The notes under the pieces are model-generated. The model worked only from the letters and a program-made list of their open reading frames with translations, made no database searches and was not told where the DNA came from. 30,107 bases of DNA from Ophiothrix spiculata (Eukaryota > Echinodermata > Ophiuroidea > Amphilepidida > Ophiotrichidae). Below, in pieces: positions 1 to 9,076 of this stretch; position 1 is the stretch's first letter, and every line of letters starts with the position of its first letter. The translations under genes were made by a program, and so were the position numbers. The stretch is taken from assembly GCA_000969725.1 (NCBI GenBank), contig JXSR01S003803.1; one strand, given 5' to 3'.

Positions 1-249
1 CAGAACGAGGCCAAGTATGATAAATACACTACTTGATCTCGCTCGGAGTTCCGTTCCCCGTCCGATTCTGTGGATTTACCCCATCAATGGCGGGAGTATG
101 TCAATTATAGATATGGTCTATAACTTTAACTTCAGGTTTATAGTTATAACTTCCAATTAAAAGATATAGTTATTTTGGACCACGTTGTCATCATTAACAT
201 TTCCAAGAATTTCAGGATGACATTATACATTAATCACTAGCTACATGTA
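1..249 (+). other. Upstream intronic or partly exonic sequence, unassigned
   Basis: The first ~80 bases are more GC-rich than what follows, and frame 2 stays open for about 50 codons from base 2. It could be part of an upstream exon, with a possible AG|GT donor near 133-136, but nothing in the peptide is recognisable. The rest is AT-rich and looks intronic. Confidence 0.2.
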
Positions 250-253
250 TTAA

Positions 254-987
254 GGGCCCTGTCAACCCTTCATTTTCAGAAAGTGATTTTGCTCTGTAAC
301 TCAGCAACGAATAATTGAATCCATATAAAAGTATACATTTCTAGAAGTAAATTTGCATACTGAACACGCTGGTTAGGTTATTTTTGGACCAAAATGTAAA
401 ATTTTGCCCCTAAGGTCCAAAGAAGGTCCAAAAATCATGTTTTTGGCCCAAAATTTACGGGAAAGCTAACTACACTTTGCTTTGGTAAAATTTTGAACTG
501 TTTTACTTTTTAGAATCTAGAAAGCAATATCTAGGAACGCTTTTTTCAAATTTTTGATTTTTTTCTTCGTTTTTGAAATATTGCCAAAAATAGGTCAAAA
601 TCCCACTGCTGACACCAAAATTTGTGTCAGCAGTGGGATTTTTTGACATTTTTGCACCAATTTTTGACAATATCTCAAAAACTAAGAAAACAATCAAAAA
701 TTTGAAAAAAGCGGTCCTAGATTTTGCTTTCTAGATTCTAAAAAGTACAATGGTTCGATATTTCACCAAAGCAAAATTTAGTTAGCTTTCCCGTAAAATT
801 TTGGGCCCAAAAAAACAATTTTTGGGCCTAGGGCCAAAATGACACATTTTGGTCCAAAAATGACCTCACCATCATGTTCAGTATGCAAATCCGCTTCTAG
901 AAATATATACTTTTATTTGGATTTAATCATCCGTTGCTGAGTTACAGAACATAGAATATTTCAGAAAACGAAGGGTTGACAGGGCCC
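254..987. mobile_element. TTAA-flanked foldback MITE (piggyBac-like target duplication), 734 bp
   Basis: The element begins GGGCCCTGTCAACCCTTC and ends with the reverse complement. It is flanked on both sides by TTAA (250-253 and 988-991), the target duplication typical of the piggyBac superfamily. Almost the whole element is one large imperfect inverted repeat: arms of about 350 bp meet at a near-perfect central hairpin around 600-642 containing TCCCACTGCTGACACC and its complement. No transposase is present, so it is non-autonomous. The 64-codon minus-strand frame at 503-697 crosses the palindrome centre and is a by-product. A diverged half-copy of the same family is at 9077-9380. Confidence 0.85.
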
Positions 988-1007
988 TTAACAGCGGATG
1001 TTCTCTT

Positions 1008-1027
1008 CTGTTTTTGTTTTCTTTTAG
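1008..1027 (+). promoter_or_regulatory. Splice acceptor and polypyrimidine tract
   Basis: A T/C-rich run (TGTTTTTGTTTTCTTTTAG) precedes the open frame at 1028. An alternative AG at 1028-1029 would shift the exon by two bases and break the frame, so the AG at 1026-1027 is preferred. Confidence 0.5.
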
Positions 1028-1234
1028 AGTCGGTTAATAGATTTAGATACAGCACATGATTTTGTTGTGATGGCAAAAAGACTCTATCCACTACTTGATC
1101 CTGAATTCACATCAGACATACAAAAGGATAACCACCTTAACGATTTGGAAAATTCACAGCTTAAAAGCAATGGTCAAGTATCATATACGGCTGGCAATAA
1201 TGAGGTCAGGATAAAAGGTGGCGAATATTTATAG
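1028..1234 (+). CDS. Probable last coding exon of an unassigned host gene
   Basis: A pyrimidine-rich stretch ending in CTTTTAG (1008-1027) forms a good splice acceptor. From 1028 an open frame runs 68 codons to a TAG at 1232-1234. The acceptor itself carries an in-frame TAG (1025-1027), so the frame only makes sense as a spliced exon beginning at phase 0. The peptide starts SRLIDLDTAHDFVVMAKRLY and is acidic, mixed-composition and hydrophilic, unlike the low-complexity shadows elsewhere. The D-L-D-T-x-x-D-F motif loosely recalls the C-terminal end of NeuA/IspD-type nucleotidyltransferases, but this is a weak resemblance and I assign no function. Earlier exons lie upstream of the window or in the first 250 bases. 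A TTAA-flanked MITE ends 40 bases before the exon. There is no ATG-initiated frame of useful length, which is why simple ORF scans miss it. Confidence 0.55.
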   Translation, partial: SRLIDLDTAHDFVVMAKRLYPLLDPEFTSDIQKDNHLNDLENSQLKSNGQVSYTAGNNEVRIKGGEYL

Positions 1235-2210
1235 ATGAGCACTTGCCAGATTAACAGGTCTACCGTAATTTCCGGAATATAAGCCTCTATTATTTAGATT
1301 ATTATTTAACTAAAACTAAAGCTCTGCTGTATTTTTCTTTGTTTGAAATGTAACATTTTGTAAACTATACACTGAACAGACCCATTACATACCTTCTTTT
1401 GCTATACGTCGTACATGTTGTAATTCACTTGAGGGCGTTGATTAAGGCTACAGTTCTTTTTCACGAGCGAGACGGCGGAGCGCCATGTTTACTGCAATTT
1501 TTGCCAACTTACACATGCCAGAATATCACAATTTTTGGCGTGCATATTGAATAGAGTCTCAAAACATTTACTAGTGATTTCACGTCCATGATCAAGGTCA
1601 AAATGGCGTCAACAGACTACTTCTAGATGTTGCCTGTCAAAATATTTAACTATGGGAAAGGTCATACCCCGCGAGGTATTTTGAAAGCAAAACATCGGAC
1701 GTTTGTAATTGTGTCTATCCTATTTCCAAAAAGTGTTCAAAGTCACCTAGGCAGATTAGTAGATACCAAAGATAACAATGGATTACCAAAACTGAATGCA
1801 TCACTAGTTTTTATCAATGGATGCATGTTTTCAACCTGTTGCCACATTTTATTCAACTACCAGCCGCTGTTGTTTGCATGTCAATCACATCATGATTGCA
1901 CTTTGCTTCCAAGAATATGGCCGAAAATTTTCGCTACCAAACATTTGGTCGTGACGTCAAAATGACGAGTGACTCCAAACAAAATAACTTCAACACCGAG
2001 TTGAGACCAAATAAAATTTCGCGCTAGATTGCACATGTTATTGAATTCCCATATACATTGGACCAAATTTTTGTTACCCGTTCATACTTTAAATTCGATG
2101 GCAAATATTTGGTAGGAAAAATTTTGTTTGGAGGCCGAACCATTTTGGAGGCCGACTATGGTTCGGTCTTAAGACTAGGGGACTAGTCAGCGTCAGATTA
2201 CAATTAGATA
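1235..2210 (+). other. Probable 3' UTR or downstream region of the 1028-1234 exon
   Basis: AT-rich sequence follows the stop codon. A stretch at about 1325-1395 (containing TTTTTCTTTGTTTGAAATGT) is a diverged relative of the tandem units at 2213-2661. One AATAAA lies at about 2008. The interval 1440-2200 is less AT-rich and holds a 112-codon open frame (1627-1965) whose peptide resembles nothing I know. It may be an inserted repeat; two GGAGGCCGA(A/C) motifs occur near 2132-2157. I could not define its ends. Confidence 0.3.
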
Positions 2211-2212
2211 AC

Positions 2213-2661
2213 AAAAATTGCTGACTTTTTCTTTGTTTGAGATTGTACAATTCGTAAACTTTGTGATATAAACCAGCCTAATATCATGTTTTGTTTTGAG
2301 TTTTTATGTATTTTAACTGTGTTGATTCATATTGAAATAAACTTTTGAACGAATGATTGATGATATCTGGTCAAGCGTTAGATTATTGGGTAACATGAAC
2401 CTAATAAAGCAGTGCAGCATTTTGTTTTTCATGTCGTAATTACACAAATTGCTGAATTTTTCTTTGTTTGAGATTGTACAATTCGTAAACTTTGTGATAT
2501 AAACCAGCCTAATATCATGTTTTGAGTTTTTATGTGTTTTAGCTGTGTTGATTCATATTGAAATAAACTTTTGAACGAATGATTGATGATATCTGGTCGT
2601 GCGTTAGATTATTGGGTAACCTAATAAAGCAGTGCAGCACTTTATTTTTCATGTCGTAATT
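2213..2661 (+). repeat. Tandem duplication (2 x ~220-230 bp) containing poly(A) signals
   Basis: Unit 1 (about 2213-2441) and unit 2 (about 2444-2661) are nearly identical, differing by small deletions such as loss of one TTTTG repeat and of a short GAAC-containing segment. Each carries AATAAA twice: 2336-2341 and 2403-2408 in unit 1, 2562-2567 and 2623-2628 in unit 2. Both lie downstream, in sense, of the exon ending at 1234. They may be duplicated polyadenylation regions of that gene or simply a duplicated AT-rich repeat. Confidence 0.75.
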
Positions 2662-2800
2662 CCCTTTTTTTATGCTATAAATAATTAGTAAATTTGGTAT
2701 CATATGAGGGGGAATAAATATGTTTTGATAAAATGAAAACTGTATGTGTTTAGCTAATTTGGTTTTTAATTGGGATTAGTTAATGTGCTAATTAATTAAA

Positions 2801-2845
2801 GCGGTGGAGGATGATGAGCCGGAGGAGGATGAGGAGCCGTTTATT
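2801..2845 (+). repeat. Short GGAGGATGA-type purine-rich repeat
   Basis: The motif GGAGGATGATGAGCCGGAGGAGGATGAGGAGCCG is written here as two imperfect units (GGAGGATGATGAGCC, then GGAGGATGAGGAGCC). It is a small microsatellite-like patch. Confidence 0.5.
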
Positions 2846-2867
2846 ACATAATTGGGTTCTATTCCCA

Positions 2868-3095
2868 CATACTTGCATAGATTTTCATAAGATTTGGACA
2901 CAAGGATATCATGGTAAAGGTACAGATGTGACATAAAAGTAACTGGAATTGTAGGTGATCTTGGTCATCTGGGGGTTAAAAAACCTGTATAGTCAAGATG
3001 CGTACAATACTTTCATGAATTTTCATAAGACTTGGGTATCTGACCAATTTGGGGTAAAAGTATTTTAAGGGTCATCTGGGGTCATTATTTGTTTT
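2868..3095 (+). repeat. Two diverged copies of a dispersed-repeat-like unit
   Basis: The first unit contains ATTTTCATAAGATTTGG followed later by TGGTCATCTGGGGG. The second contains ATTTTCATAAGACTTGG followed by GGGTCATCTGGGGTCA. The shared order suggests a tandem or adjacent pair of an old dispersed repeat. No coding capacity is seen. Confidence 0.4.
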
Positions 3096-3443
3096 AAGTT
3101 TTATCACCCTGAATAAGCGATTGGATAATTAATGAAAAACTTAAAAAAGAGGTTTATCTGAAAGATATTGGATGGTACTTGTGATGTACTAGTATAAGTT
3201 CTTGGTTACAAAAATGGCATCTGAAAAAAAAAATCGAAATATTTTTTATGTTTAACATAAAAAAATATACCTTGAAACTATAATAGGATGATTTAATGTG
3301 AATAGTTTTAAAGTTTAAGTAACGCGAAGTGAAAACTCCTGGTTAAGTTTTGTCCATTTCCTGTGTGTTATCAAAAAAGTAACCCAATTAACGGCGCATG
3401 AACATCTTATATACATAACTTGCTGCTTGTTGCACTGTAAGGT

Positions 3444-3845
3444 TTAACGCCCTCACAATAAATTAAAAATGCAACATATTATAAAAGAGGGCATGTACAA
3501 CTCGTATTTCATATTTTGTTGTTGATTTGCTACCACTGAACATGGAAAAGGGAGATAATCTCCAGGGACGGGATAATCTGCTTTTTTCATCCATGGAAAG
3601 ACTACGGTAATGAACGCTACCACTGTCAAAAGGGTCTCAAAAATATATGAGGGTTTCAATAAACAATTATTAAAGGTCTCAAAAATCAAACTTAAAAAAA
3701 AGCAAACAAATGTCTCAGGGTCTCGATAATAAAGTACAAAATGTGTTGGCTTTCCGACATATTTATTATTAAACGCCCTCATATATAGAGTATTAAAACA
3801 TATAACAAAAGAGGGCATTATCGTATAATTTTGATGTTGTTGTTG
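3444..3845. repeat. Direct repeats (~80 bp) bracketing a 240-bp segment
   Basis: Copy 1 (about 3444-3533) and copy 2 (about 3769-3845) share TAACGCCCTCA / AAACGCCCTCA, then AAAAGAGGGCAT, then TTTTGTTGTTG / TTTTGATGTTGTTGTTG. Each unit has a CGCCCTC and a GAGGGC box that could pair. The enclosed segment includes repeated GGTCTCAAAAAT motifs. The minus-strand 121-codon frame across this region is not recognisable and probably fortuitous. Confidence 0.5.
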
Positions 3846-3875
3846 TTGTGTAAGAGATAGGCTTTACATTTTTTT

Positions 3876-3899
3876 AAAGTATTCTAGCTAGAATACTTT
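3876..3899. repeat. 24-bp perfect palindrome
   Basis: AAAGTATTCTAG is followed immediately by its exact reverse complement, with no spacer. Confidence 0.8.
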
Positions 3900-4029
3900 G
3901 ATTTTTGAACCAATTTTTTTTTTGTGTAGCATTAAATTAGTTAGACTATTTTACATTTAAATTTCCGTTTCATCAAATTAGAAGAGAAACATCATACACG
4001 GACCGAGGAAAGGGGTGGTAAAAGTATTC

Positions 4030-4200
4030 TCCTTGTTTCTTTGGGCAAGAAACTTTAATTGCTAATTGTTCCGTGGTTCGGAAGTCACGTAAAGCCGTTA
4101 GTCTCCTGTGCGAATGCTCCTTCGTGGGGCGCTGCATACAGTGTATACCTTATAAGTCATTAGCCACGATCATCAAAGCGAAGGTCAACGTTCCTCAACA
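4030..4200 (+). repeat. Possible SINE-like or dispersed-repeat fragment
   Basis: The run TTTCTTTGGGCAAGAAACTTT, followed by CACGTAAAGCCGTTAGTCTC, resembles the body of widely dispersed short repeats of metazoan genomes. This part is more GC-rich than its surroundings. No A box or B box is visible, so it would be a body fragment only. This is a resemblance from memory and needs a repeat-library search. Confidence 0.3.
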
Positions 4201-4259
4201 CCTACTGATTTTATTGCATTTTTAGAAAGTACTTCCAACTACTAACTAATATCCATAAC

Positions 4260-4713
4260 CATCTCTCTAAAATGGAAAGACTTACTTTTAAGTCTTAAAC
4301 TTAAATATTGTTATTAGTGATGACACTTTTCAAAGACTTACATTTTTTAGTCTCGAAAGTAAGATTTATTTTGAATTAGTCTTTTCGACTTAGAAATGAA
4401 CCTAATAATGATTCAAAATGTTTTTTTTTTAAACCAAAAGGTTTTATGTTTAATCCAAAAAGTCAGCAATAGTCTTTTCAAAGTATTGTCACTGAAATTT
4501 AGAGAGTTGGAATAATGGTTTTGGCGTAATTATTTATAGTTCCGTTTGAATCAAAAAGCTCACTTTTAATAATTATAATGTTTGATTCTATGTCGAAAAC
4601 ACAATTTTAATATAACAAACTTTGTTGAGACTTAAAATTTTAAGTCTCTGAAAAGTCTCATCACTAATAACAGTCTATAAGACTTAAAAGTAAGTCTTCC
4701 CATTCTAGAGATG
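4260..4713. mobile_element. Foldback MITE with CTCTCTAAAATGG-type ends, ~450 bp
   Basis: The left end reads CATCTCTCTAAAATGG, then AAGACTTACTTTTAAGTCTT, then TTATTAGTGATGACACTTTTC. The right end (to 4713) reads as the reverse complement with modest divergence. The terminal inverted repeats are about 95 bp. No transposase is present. I could not identify a convincing target duplication. Its termini resemble those of the element at 5944-6182 (CTCTCTAAATG), suggesting related families. Confidence 0.7.
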
Positions 4714-5080
4714 TTCTTGTTGAACTTGAACATTTATCATGTTTATAGAAAAACAGACAATTATTTGTGTTTTGGATTTTCCATTCTCCGGAGAATGAGA
4801 AATTCAGTGATCGTGTTTCTAGAAATACTGATCACTAAATTCTTATAATTTGAACTTCTTTGTTACTAACAATATATTTTAGTGAAGAAATCATGTTGTT
4901 AACTTTATTTAACCTTCCTAAAAGAATAATATTCACTTTTAAATCAACAGCCGTACATTTGGAATCTCAATTTTAGAAATAATTTTAAAATAGAAATACT
5001 GCTGACATGGCCCCCAAGAAATGAATTTGGCTGAAATTAAGCAAGTAATATGATTTTGTTTGTTCTGATTCTATTTAGGT

Positions 5081-5212
5081 CTTTCAATAAGTTTTCACAA
5101 GTGTTCATACCCAAGTGGATCATTGCTAATGCCTTTAAGGCTAACACCGCCAAAAGATCATGACGGATATCTTGCCGCTACAAAGCAACTGTTCGCTTCA
5201 GCTTTTGGGTAG
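5081..5212 (+). CDS. Possible short exon, unassigned (speculative)
   Basis: Just after a TTTAG (5074-5078) acceptor-like site, one frame stays open for 43 codons to a TAG at 5210-5212. The peptide ends with YLAATKQLFASAFG, preceded by SGSLLMPLRLTPPKDHDG, which has protein-like composition. A second, longer open frame follows at 5242-5592 but contains a 23-bp tandem duplication (5440-5484) that is not a multiple of three, and it ends inside a transposon. No family is recognised; both could be chance. Confidence 0.15.
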   Translation, partial: LSISFHKCSYPSGSLLMPLRLTPPKDHDGYLAATKQLFASAFG

Positions 5213-5439
5213 TTTGAAATTATGATCTAGATGAGCTCATAGTGACAAAATATATAGTAACCATGTTAATTTTAACCATGGGTCGCAACGAACATAGGAC
5301 AGGCTCAAAATTTCATTCTCCAGCTTGCGACAAAGTTTCTCTAGACACTGAAAAATTCGCTCACAAATTTTATAAAAACAGCAAAATCATGATAACTATC
5401 AACAAGTCTGACTGCATTAGAACATGTAGAACATCAAAC

Positions 5440-5485
5440 GATGATCATACAGAAATGTTTAAGATGATCATACAGAAATGTTTAC
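5440..5485 (+). repeat. Two-copy 23-bp tandem repeat
   Basis: GATGATCATACAGAAATGTTTA occurs at 5440-5461 and again at 5463-5484, separated by one base (period 23). Confidence 0.85.
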
Positions 5486-5584
5486 CAAAACCCCAATTCC
5501 CGCCATTTTTGAAGCCTTATTTAGAGGAGTTGAATGAAACACATGCTCTCACATCGCCAAAAGTTTTTAGTGGTGCCTTCTTAA

Positions 5585-5934
5585 AGGTGTAGGTTCCTAT
5601 TTTAGCATGTTTATAATTTACTTTCAACTGAATGACCTTGACCTTTGGAATGCATTGTGTAAGGTTTCAACCTTAGCTTGTGTCTTGTTTGCTCTTGAGA
5701 GGCAAAAGAAAGTATGTAACCCTGGGGATGAGGCTGATATGTAAATACAAAAGAAATGGAAAATAGGTATACCAATTATTTTACATTTTATGCTGTATCT
5801 CCAAAGCTATAAGGAATTTGAAAGTGGAATTTTGGATTTACAATCAGAAAAATATGAGCTTTCATTTGGCATCAAAAAATGTACTACTTCTGGTTGAGCC
5901 CCGGGGGATGAGAATGTGATAGGAACCTACACCT
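5585..5934. mobile_element. TTAA-flanked MITE, 350 bp, AGGTGTAGGTTCCTAT ends
   Basis: The left end (AGGTGTAGGTTCCTAT, from 5585) and right end (ATAGGAACCTACACCT, to 5934) are perfect 16-bp terminal inverted repeats. TTAA flanks both sides (5581-5584 and 5935-5938), as in piggyBac-type insertions. The interior is unique AT-rich sequence without a transposase and not palindromic overall. The 116-codon open frame at 5242-5592 runs into the left end, so its stop comes from the element. Confidence 0.8.
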
Positions 5935-5943
5935 TTAACCTAC

Positions 5944-6182
5944 CTCTCTAAATGTAAAACAAGTGGAAAGAGTGAAAATTTACTCAAACAGGAGTCAAGG
6001 GAGTTAAACGCAGGACAATCCGTTTTCTAGTGGACAATTTTCACTCTAAAATGTGTGTGAAAGTTAGATTGTCATCAAAAATCCCCTTTTACTCCTTTTA
6101 GAGTGTTTCTCCACTCAAAAACGTATTGTCCTGCGTTTAACTCCTGCAAAGAGTGGAAATTCACTCTTTTACATTTAGAGAG
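5944..6182. mobile_element. Foldback MITE with CTCTCTAAATG ends, ~240 bp
   Basis: It begins CTCTCTAAATGTAAAA and ends with CATTTAGAGAG. Inside, GAGTTAAACGCAGGACAAT pairs with ATTGTCCTGCGTTTAACTC, so most of the element folds back on itself. ACCTA occurs just outside each end (5939-5943 region and 6185-6189) and may be a target duplication, although the alignment to the ends is inexact. It lies only 5 bp from the TTAA element to its left. Confidence 0.7.
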
Positions 6183-6232
6183 ATACCTATTCCTTCATAT
6201 GTTTTTTTTACTAAAGATTTATAATTTATATC

Positions 6233-6284
6233 AAGTGGTCAGAAGAAGTGGTCAGAACAAGTGGTCAAAACAAGTGGTCAGGTT
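6233..6284 (+). repeat. 13-bp tandem repeat, four copies
   Basis: AAGTGGTCAGAAG, AAGTGGTCAGAAC, AAGTGGTCAAAAC and AAGTGGTCAGGTT follow one another without gaps. Confidence 0.9.
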
Positions 6285-6700
6285 ACGGAAACACCGGGTG
6301 CGAATATTGATTTCAAACAAAAGTTAAAGTTCATCTTACCCCAAATGGGCAGGTGACTTGCGAACTATAGTGTAAGTGCAAAAATCACCAGGTCATTTTG
6401 GTATCAAAACAATGCTAAAGTTGAAAAACAAAAAGCTTAAAAGTTTATTCTATTGTCTTTACATAGCAGTATTCTTTTGATTTTGAATAATTAACCCTAA
6501 ATTACACACTTAATAACTTTCTAAACAATAGGCCTACTTAATTTCAATCACATTTACATTTTTATATAGAATCACAATTAATAGTTAGTTAATCGCATTG
6601 ATTACTGCTAATTTTAATTCCTCTTTTCAAATTTTCCCATGCACTCACTTCTCTTGATAATTAGAAACATTTTAATTAGAGTATTTTTTCTTAATTTCAC
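6285..6700. other. AT-rich intergenic stretch, nothing recognised
   Basis: The sequence is AT-rich, with no convincing coding exon, RNA gene or repeat boundary that I can see. Confidence 0.4.
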
Positions 6701-6703
6701 TAA

Positions 6704-6892
6704 TTACTAGTCCGCCCCAAAGCTGTTGATCTTTATCGCCCAATCAACTTGACCACATCAAGTCAGTCCTTCCCAGTACGCCTAAGGTCGAGTTGGATTA
6801 CCAGGATCATCTGTACACGCTCGGGCGAGTTTGACCAGGGCCGATTCCGCCTGCGGACCACGATTAAGGTTATTATCGTGTTGGCCAAGTAA
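6704..6892 (+). other. GC-richer island with an open frame, unassigned
   Basis: About 190 bases with clearly higher GC than the surroundings. One plus-strand frame stays open from 6704 until a TAA at 6890-6892, giving peptide such as SSWITRIICTRSGEFDQGRF. It has no ATG near the start and no clear splice sites. GGGCCGATTCCG weakly resembles a Pol III B box but no A box is evident. It may be a repeat fragment, a diverged exon or a SINE relic; I cannot decide. Confidence 0.2.
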
Positions 6893-7069
6893 CTTCCATA
6901 TGGCGTAACTGATATGATATTTTTAAAAACTGGAAACAATAATCAGTACTAGCAAGAAAATTCAAGGAAGTAACAGTTCTAGCTTGATGATAAGAAATGA
7001 TAAAGAATCAAACAACATGGTCCGTATGTTCAAAAGACGTTCATGATTTAGACAGGGTTAAAAGTTAGA

Positions 7070-7218
7070 CCAGTGTGAAAGTTATCTTAGTCCCCCAGAA
7101 ATTATAGTCCGCCTTCCATAGACAATAACGGAATAAAGCGTAAAACTAATGCTGCGTGAGAGTCGTTGGCCTATAACACGGACAATAAGAACTGGGACTT
7201 ACATTCCTGTTACACCGG
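7070..7218. mobile_element. Small MITE with CCRGTGT ends, copy 1
   Basis: The left end CCAGTGTGAA and right end TTACACCGG are imperfect inverted repeats. The interior block AGTCCGCCTTCCATAGAC (7106-7123) and the end TTCCTGTTACACCGGG recur at 24080-24196 as AGTCCGCCTTCCATAGAC and TTCCTATTACACCGGG. The recurrence in the same order defines a shared short element. This copy has about 30 bp more interior sequence. Confidence 0.6.
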
Positions 7219-7936
7219 GTCTAAGTCAAAATTACTACTGCCATAAAAGGTCGCTTTGTAGCATTTTTGAATTGAACAACTTTTAAAATAAAAAGAAATA
7301 ACTACAAATCTTACAAACAGCATAAAATATGACGATATTGTCTCACTATCATATATATTTTACCATGTATGCTAAGGGCCACTCAAGTTTGAGTGCACCA
7401 TTAGTACCAAAAAGATCAATTTTTAGCTCACTCTCCACATGTTTTACAGAATTATTGAAACAGACATGAACAGATGAAATAAAATAAAAATAAAAAGCGC
7501 CATCAGTTGTTATTACACGAATCCAAACAATGTTATTGTATACAAGAGGTTGGCCTAAAACCCATCGACCATGTCCAGAATGGGTCCATAATGGTTGCTC
7601 ATAAAGTAGGAATAAAAATATTTTTACCACTTTTTTATGTAAAGGTCAATTTATGATGAAAATATCTAGAAACTTATGTTGCTTTTGGTCAGGTTTGATA
7701 TGTAATCTTGTTAGTGTGTTTTGGAACTCCGAATGTGATCAATTTTCTCATGTACTGGTAAGGGTGTAACAACAAAAATGGATCAAAAACGTGATTTTTA
7801 GGGCAAATTTGATTTGACCCCGCCTTGGTCAAGGTCACTTCTCTACTTAAGTTGAGTGTTCATATGGAATGCTTATCTGTAAATAAAGTGATAAGCAGGT
7901 GATTGAATGTCTTGCTCACGCTTGACTGCGCCAAGC

Positions 7937-8043
7937 GAATGCTTTGAAGCAAAGCACAAAATGATCCTTCAACGCCCCTCAACTCTATTTTTGTAAATTG
8001 AGGGGCGTTGAAGGATCATTTTGTGCTTTGCTTCAAAGCATTC
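7937..8043. repeat. Perfect 46-bp inverted repeat with 15-base loop
   Basis: The left arm 7937-7982 begins GAATGCTTTGAAGCAAAGCA. The right arm 7998-8043 is its exact reverse complement without a single mismatch. The loop is 7983-7997. The transcript would form a 46-bp duplex. Neither arm is coding. It could be the relic of a foldback element or a hairpin-RNA source. Confidence 0.9.
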
Positions 8044-8296
8044 TCCGAAGTTGCCGCAGCTAGACTGAATGTTTTTTTTAGTTAGTGTTTACGTAAACGA
8101 ATTGCCCAATCTCTCTATACTTTAGGACGAAATCTAGATAAAAAAACAATAGATTGAAGGTACATTAGATAAAATGTTCGATATGCAGGGGTTGAATTTG
8201 TCAATGAAACGTTGCATGCATCCATAAATGTTTAAGGTCTTTATAATGAAGTAAATATTTAATGTTTTTATTAATAATATATGTATATATGGATAT

Positions 8297-8329
8297 GTCA
8301 AATCAAATCAAATCAAACCAAATCAAATG
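8297..8329 (+). repeat. (TCAAA)n microsatellite
   Basis: Repeated TCAAA units with one C-substituted unit. Confidence 0.8.
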
Positions 8330-9070
8330 CCCCTTAAACTATCAAATATGAATATTTTGTTTCATAAAACTGTCAAATTCGAGTGAAGATTTATCATTAA
8401 GTGTTATTATGTTATATATTTTAAGAATAATTGTCTATTGAGTCATAATTTTGTTTTTGCTTAATTCTGTACTGTACACCTACATAGTGCTGCACCTACA
8501 CGAAAGTATTCTAGTTTTGATAAATACTGAAATGATAAAATAAATAAGACATGCTCACAAAAAAGCATATAATATGATCAGTTGGAGTAAATTTGCCACC
8601 GTTTTCAATCATAAGAAAATTGATTTTTGATTTTGTTTTCTTTGACACAAAGCAAACCATTTGCTGTATGTTTACATTGCAAGCAATATTGTGTAAATAG
8701 GTTTTAACAGGACCATTTTGTACTTGGTGTTAATACTAAACATACTTTTGAGTAATTTAATGACAGAACAAAGAGTATAACCCCGAAATCCAAATATTTA
8801 TTCCAACCTTATTACTCGCATATCAAATTAAAATCAAACTGTTAATTTCCGGACAAATCAGTTGCGATTGCTTGTTAAAATATTTTCTTTGCTTTGAAAA
8901 GAAAAAAATGTTGATTATCAATAATTAAATAATGTATTTGATGAAACTTGAATTATTTTTACACGCCAACACATCACAGACTCTAAGAAAGAGATGAGAT
9001 CCTTCCAAGATTAGTTAACATGGTAATGTAACTTTCACTAGACTAGTCACATCAATCGAACTATCAGCAA
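8330..9070. other. AT-rich intergenic stretch, nothing recognised
   Basis: There are no open frames of note, no inverted repeats with clear ends, and no RNA-gene signatures that I can see. Confidence 0.4.
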
Positions 9071-9076
9071 ACTTAA

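Noticed and set aside
1627-1965. 112-codon plus-strand open frame
   Set aside because: No recognisable motif, no splice or promoter context, and it lies in what is probably 3' UTR or repeat sequence; treated as chance.
7349-7630. 93-codon minus-strand frame
   Set aside because: The peptide is unrecognised and lacks splice or promoter signals; probably a chance frame in AT-rich DNA.
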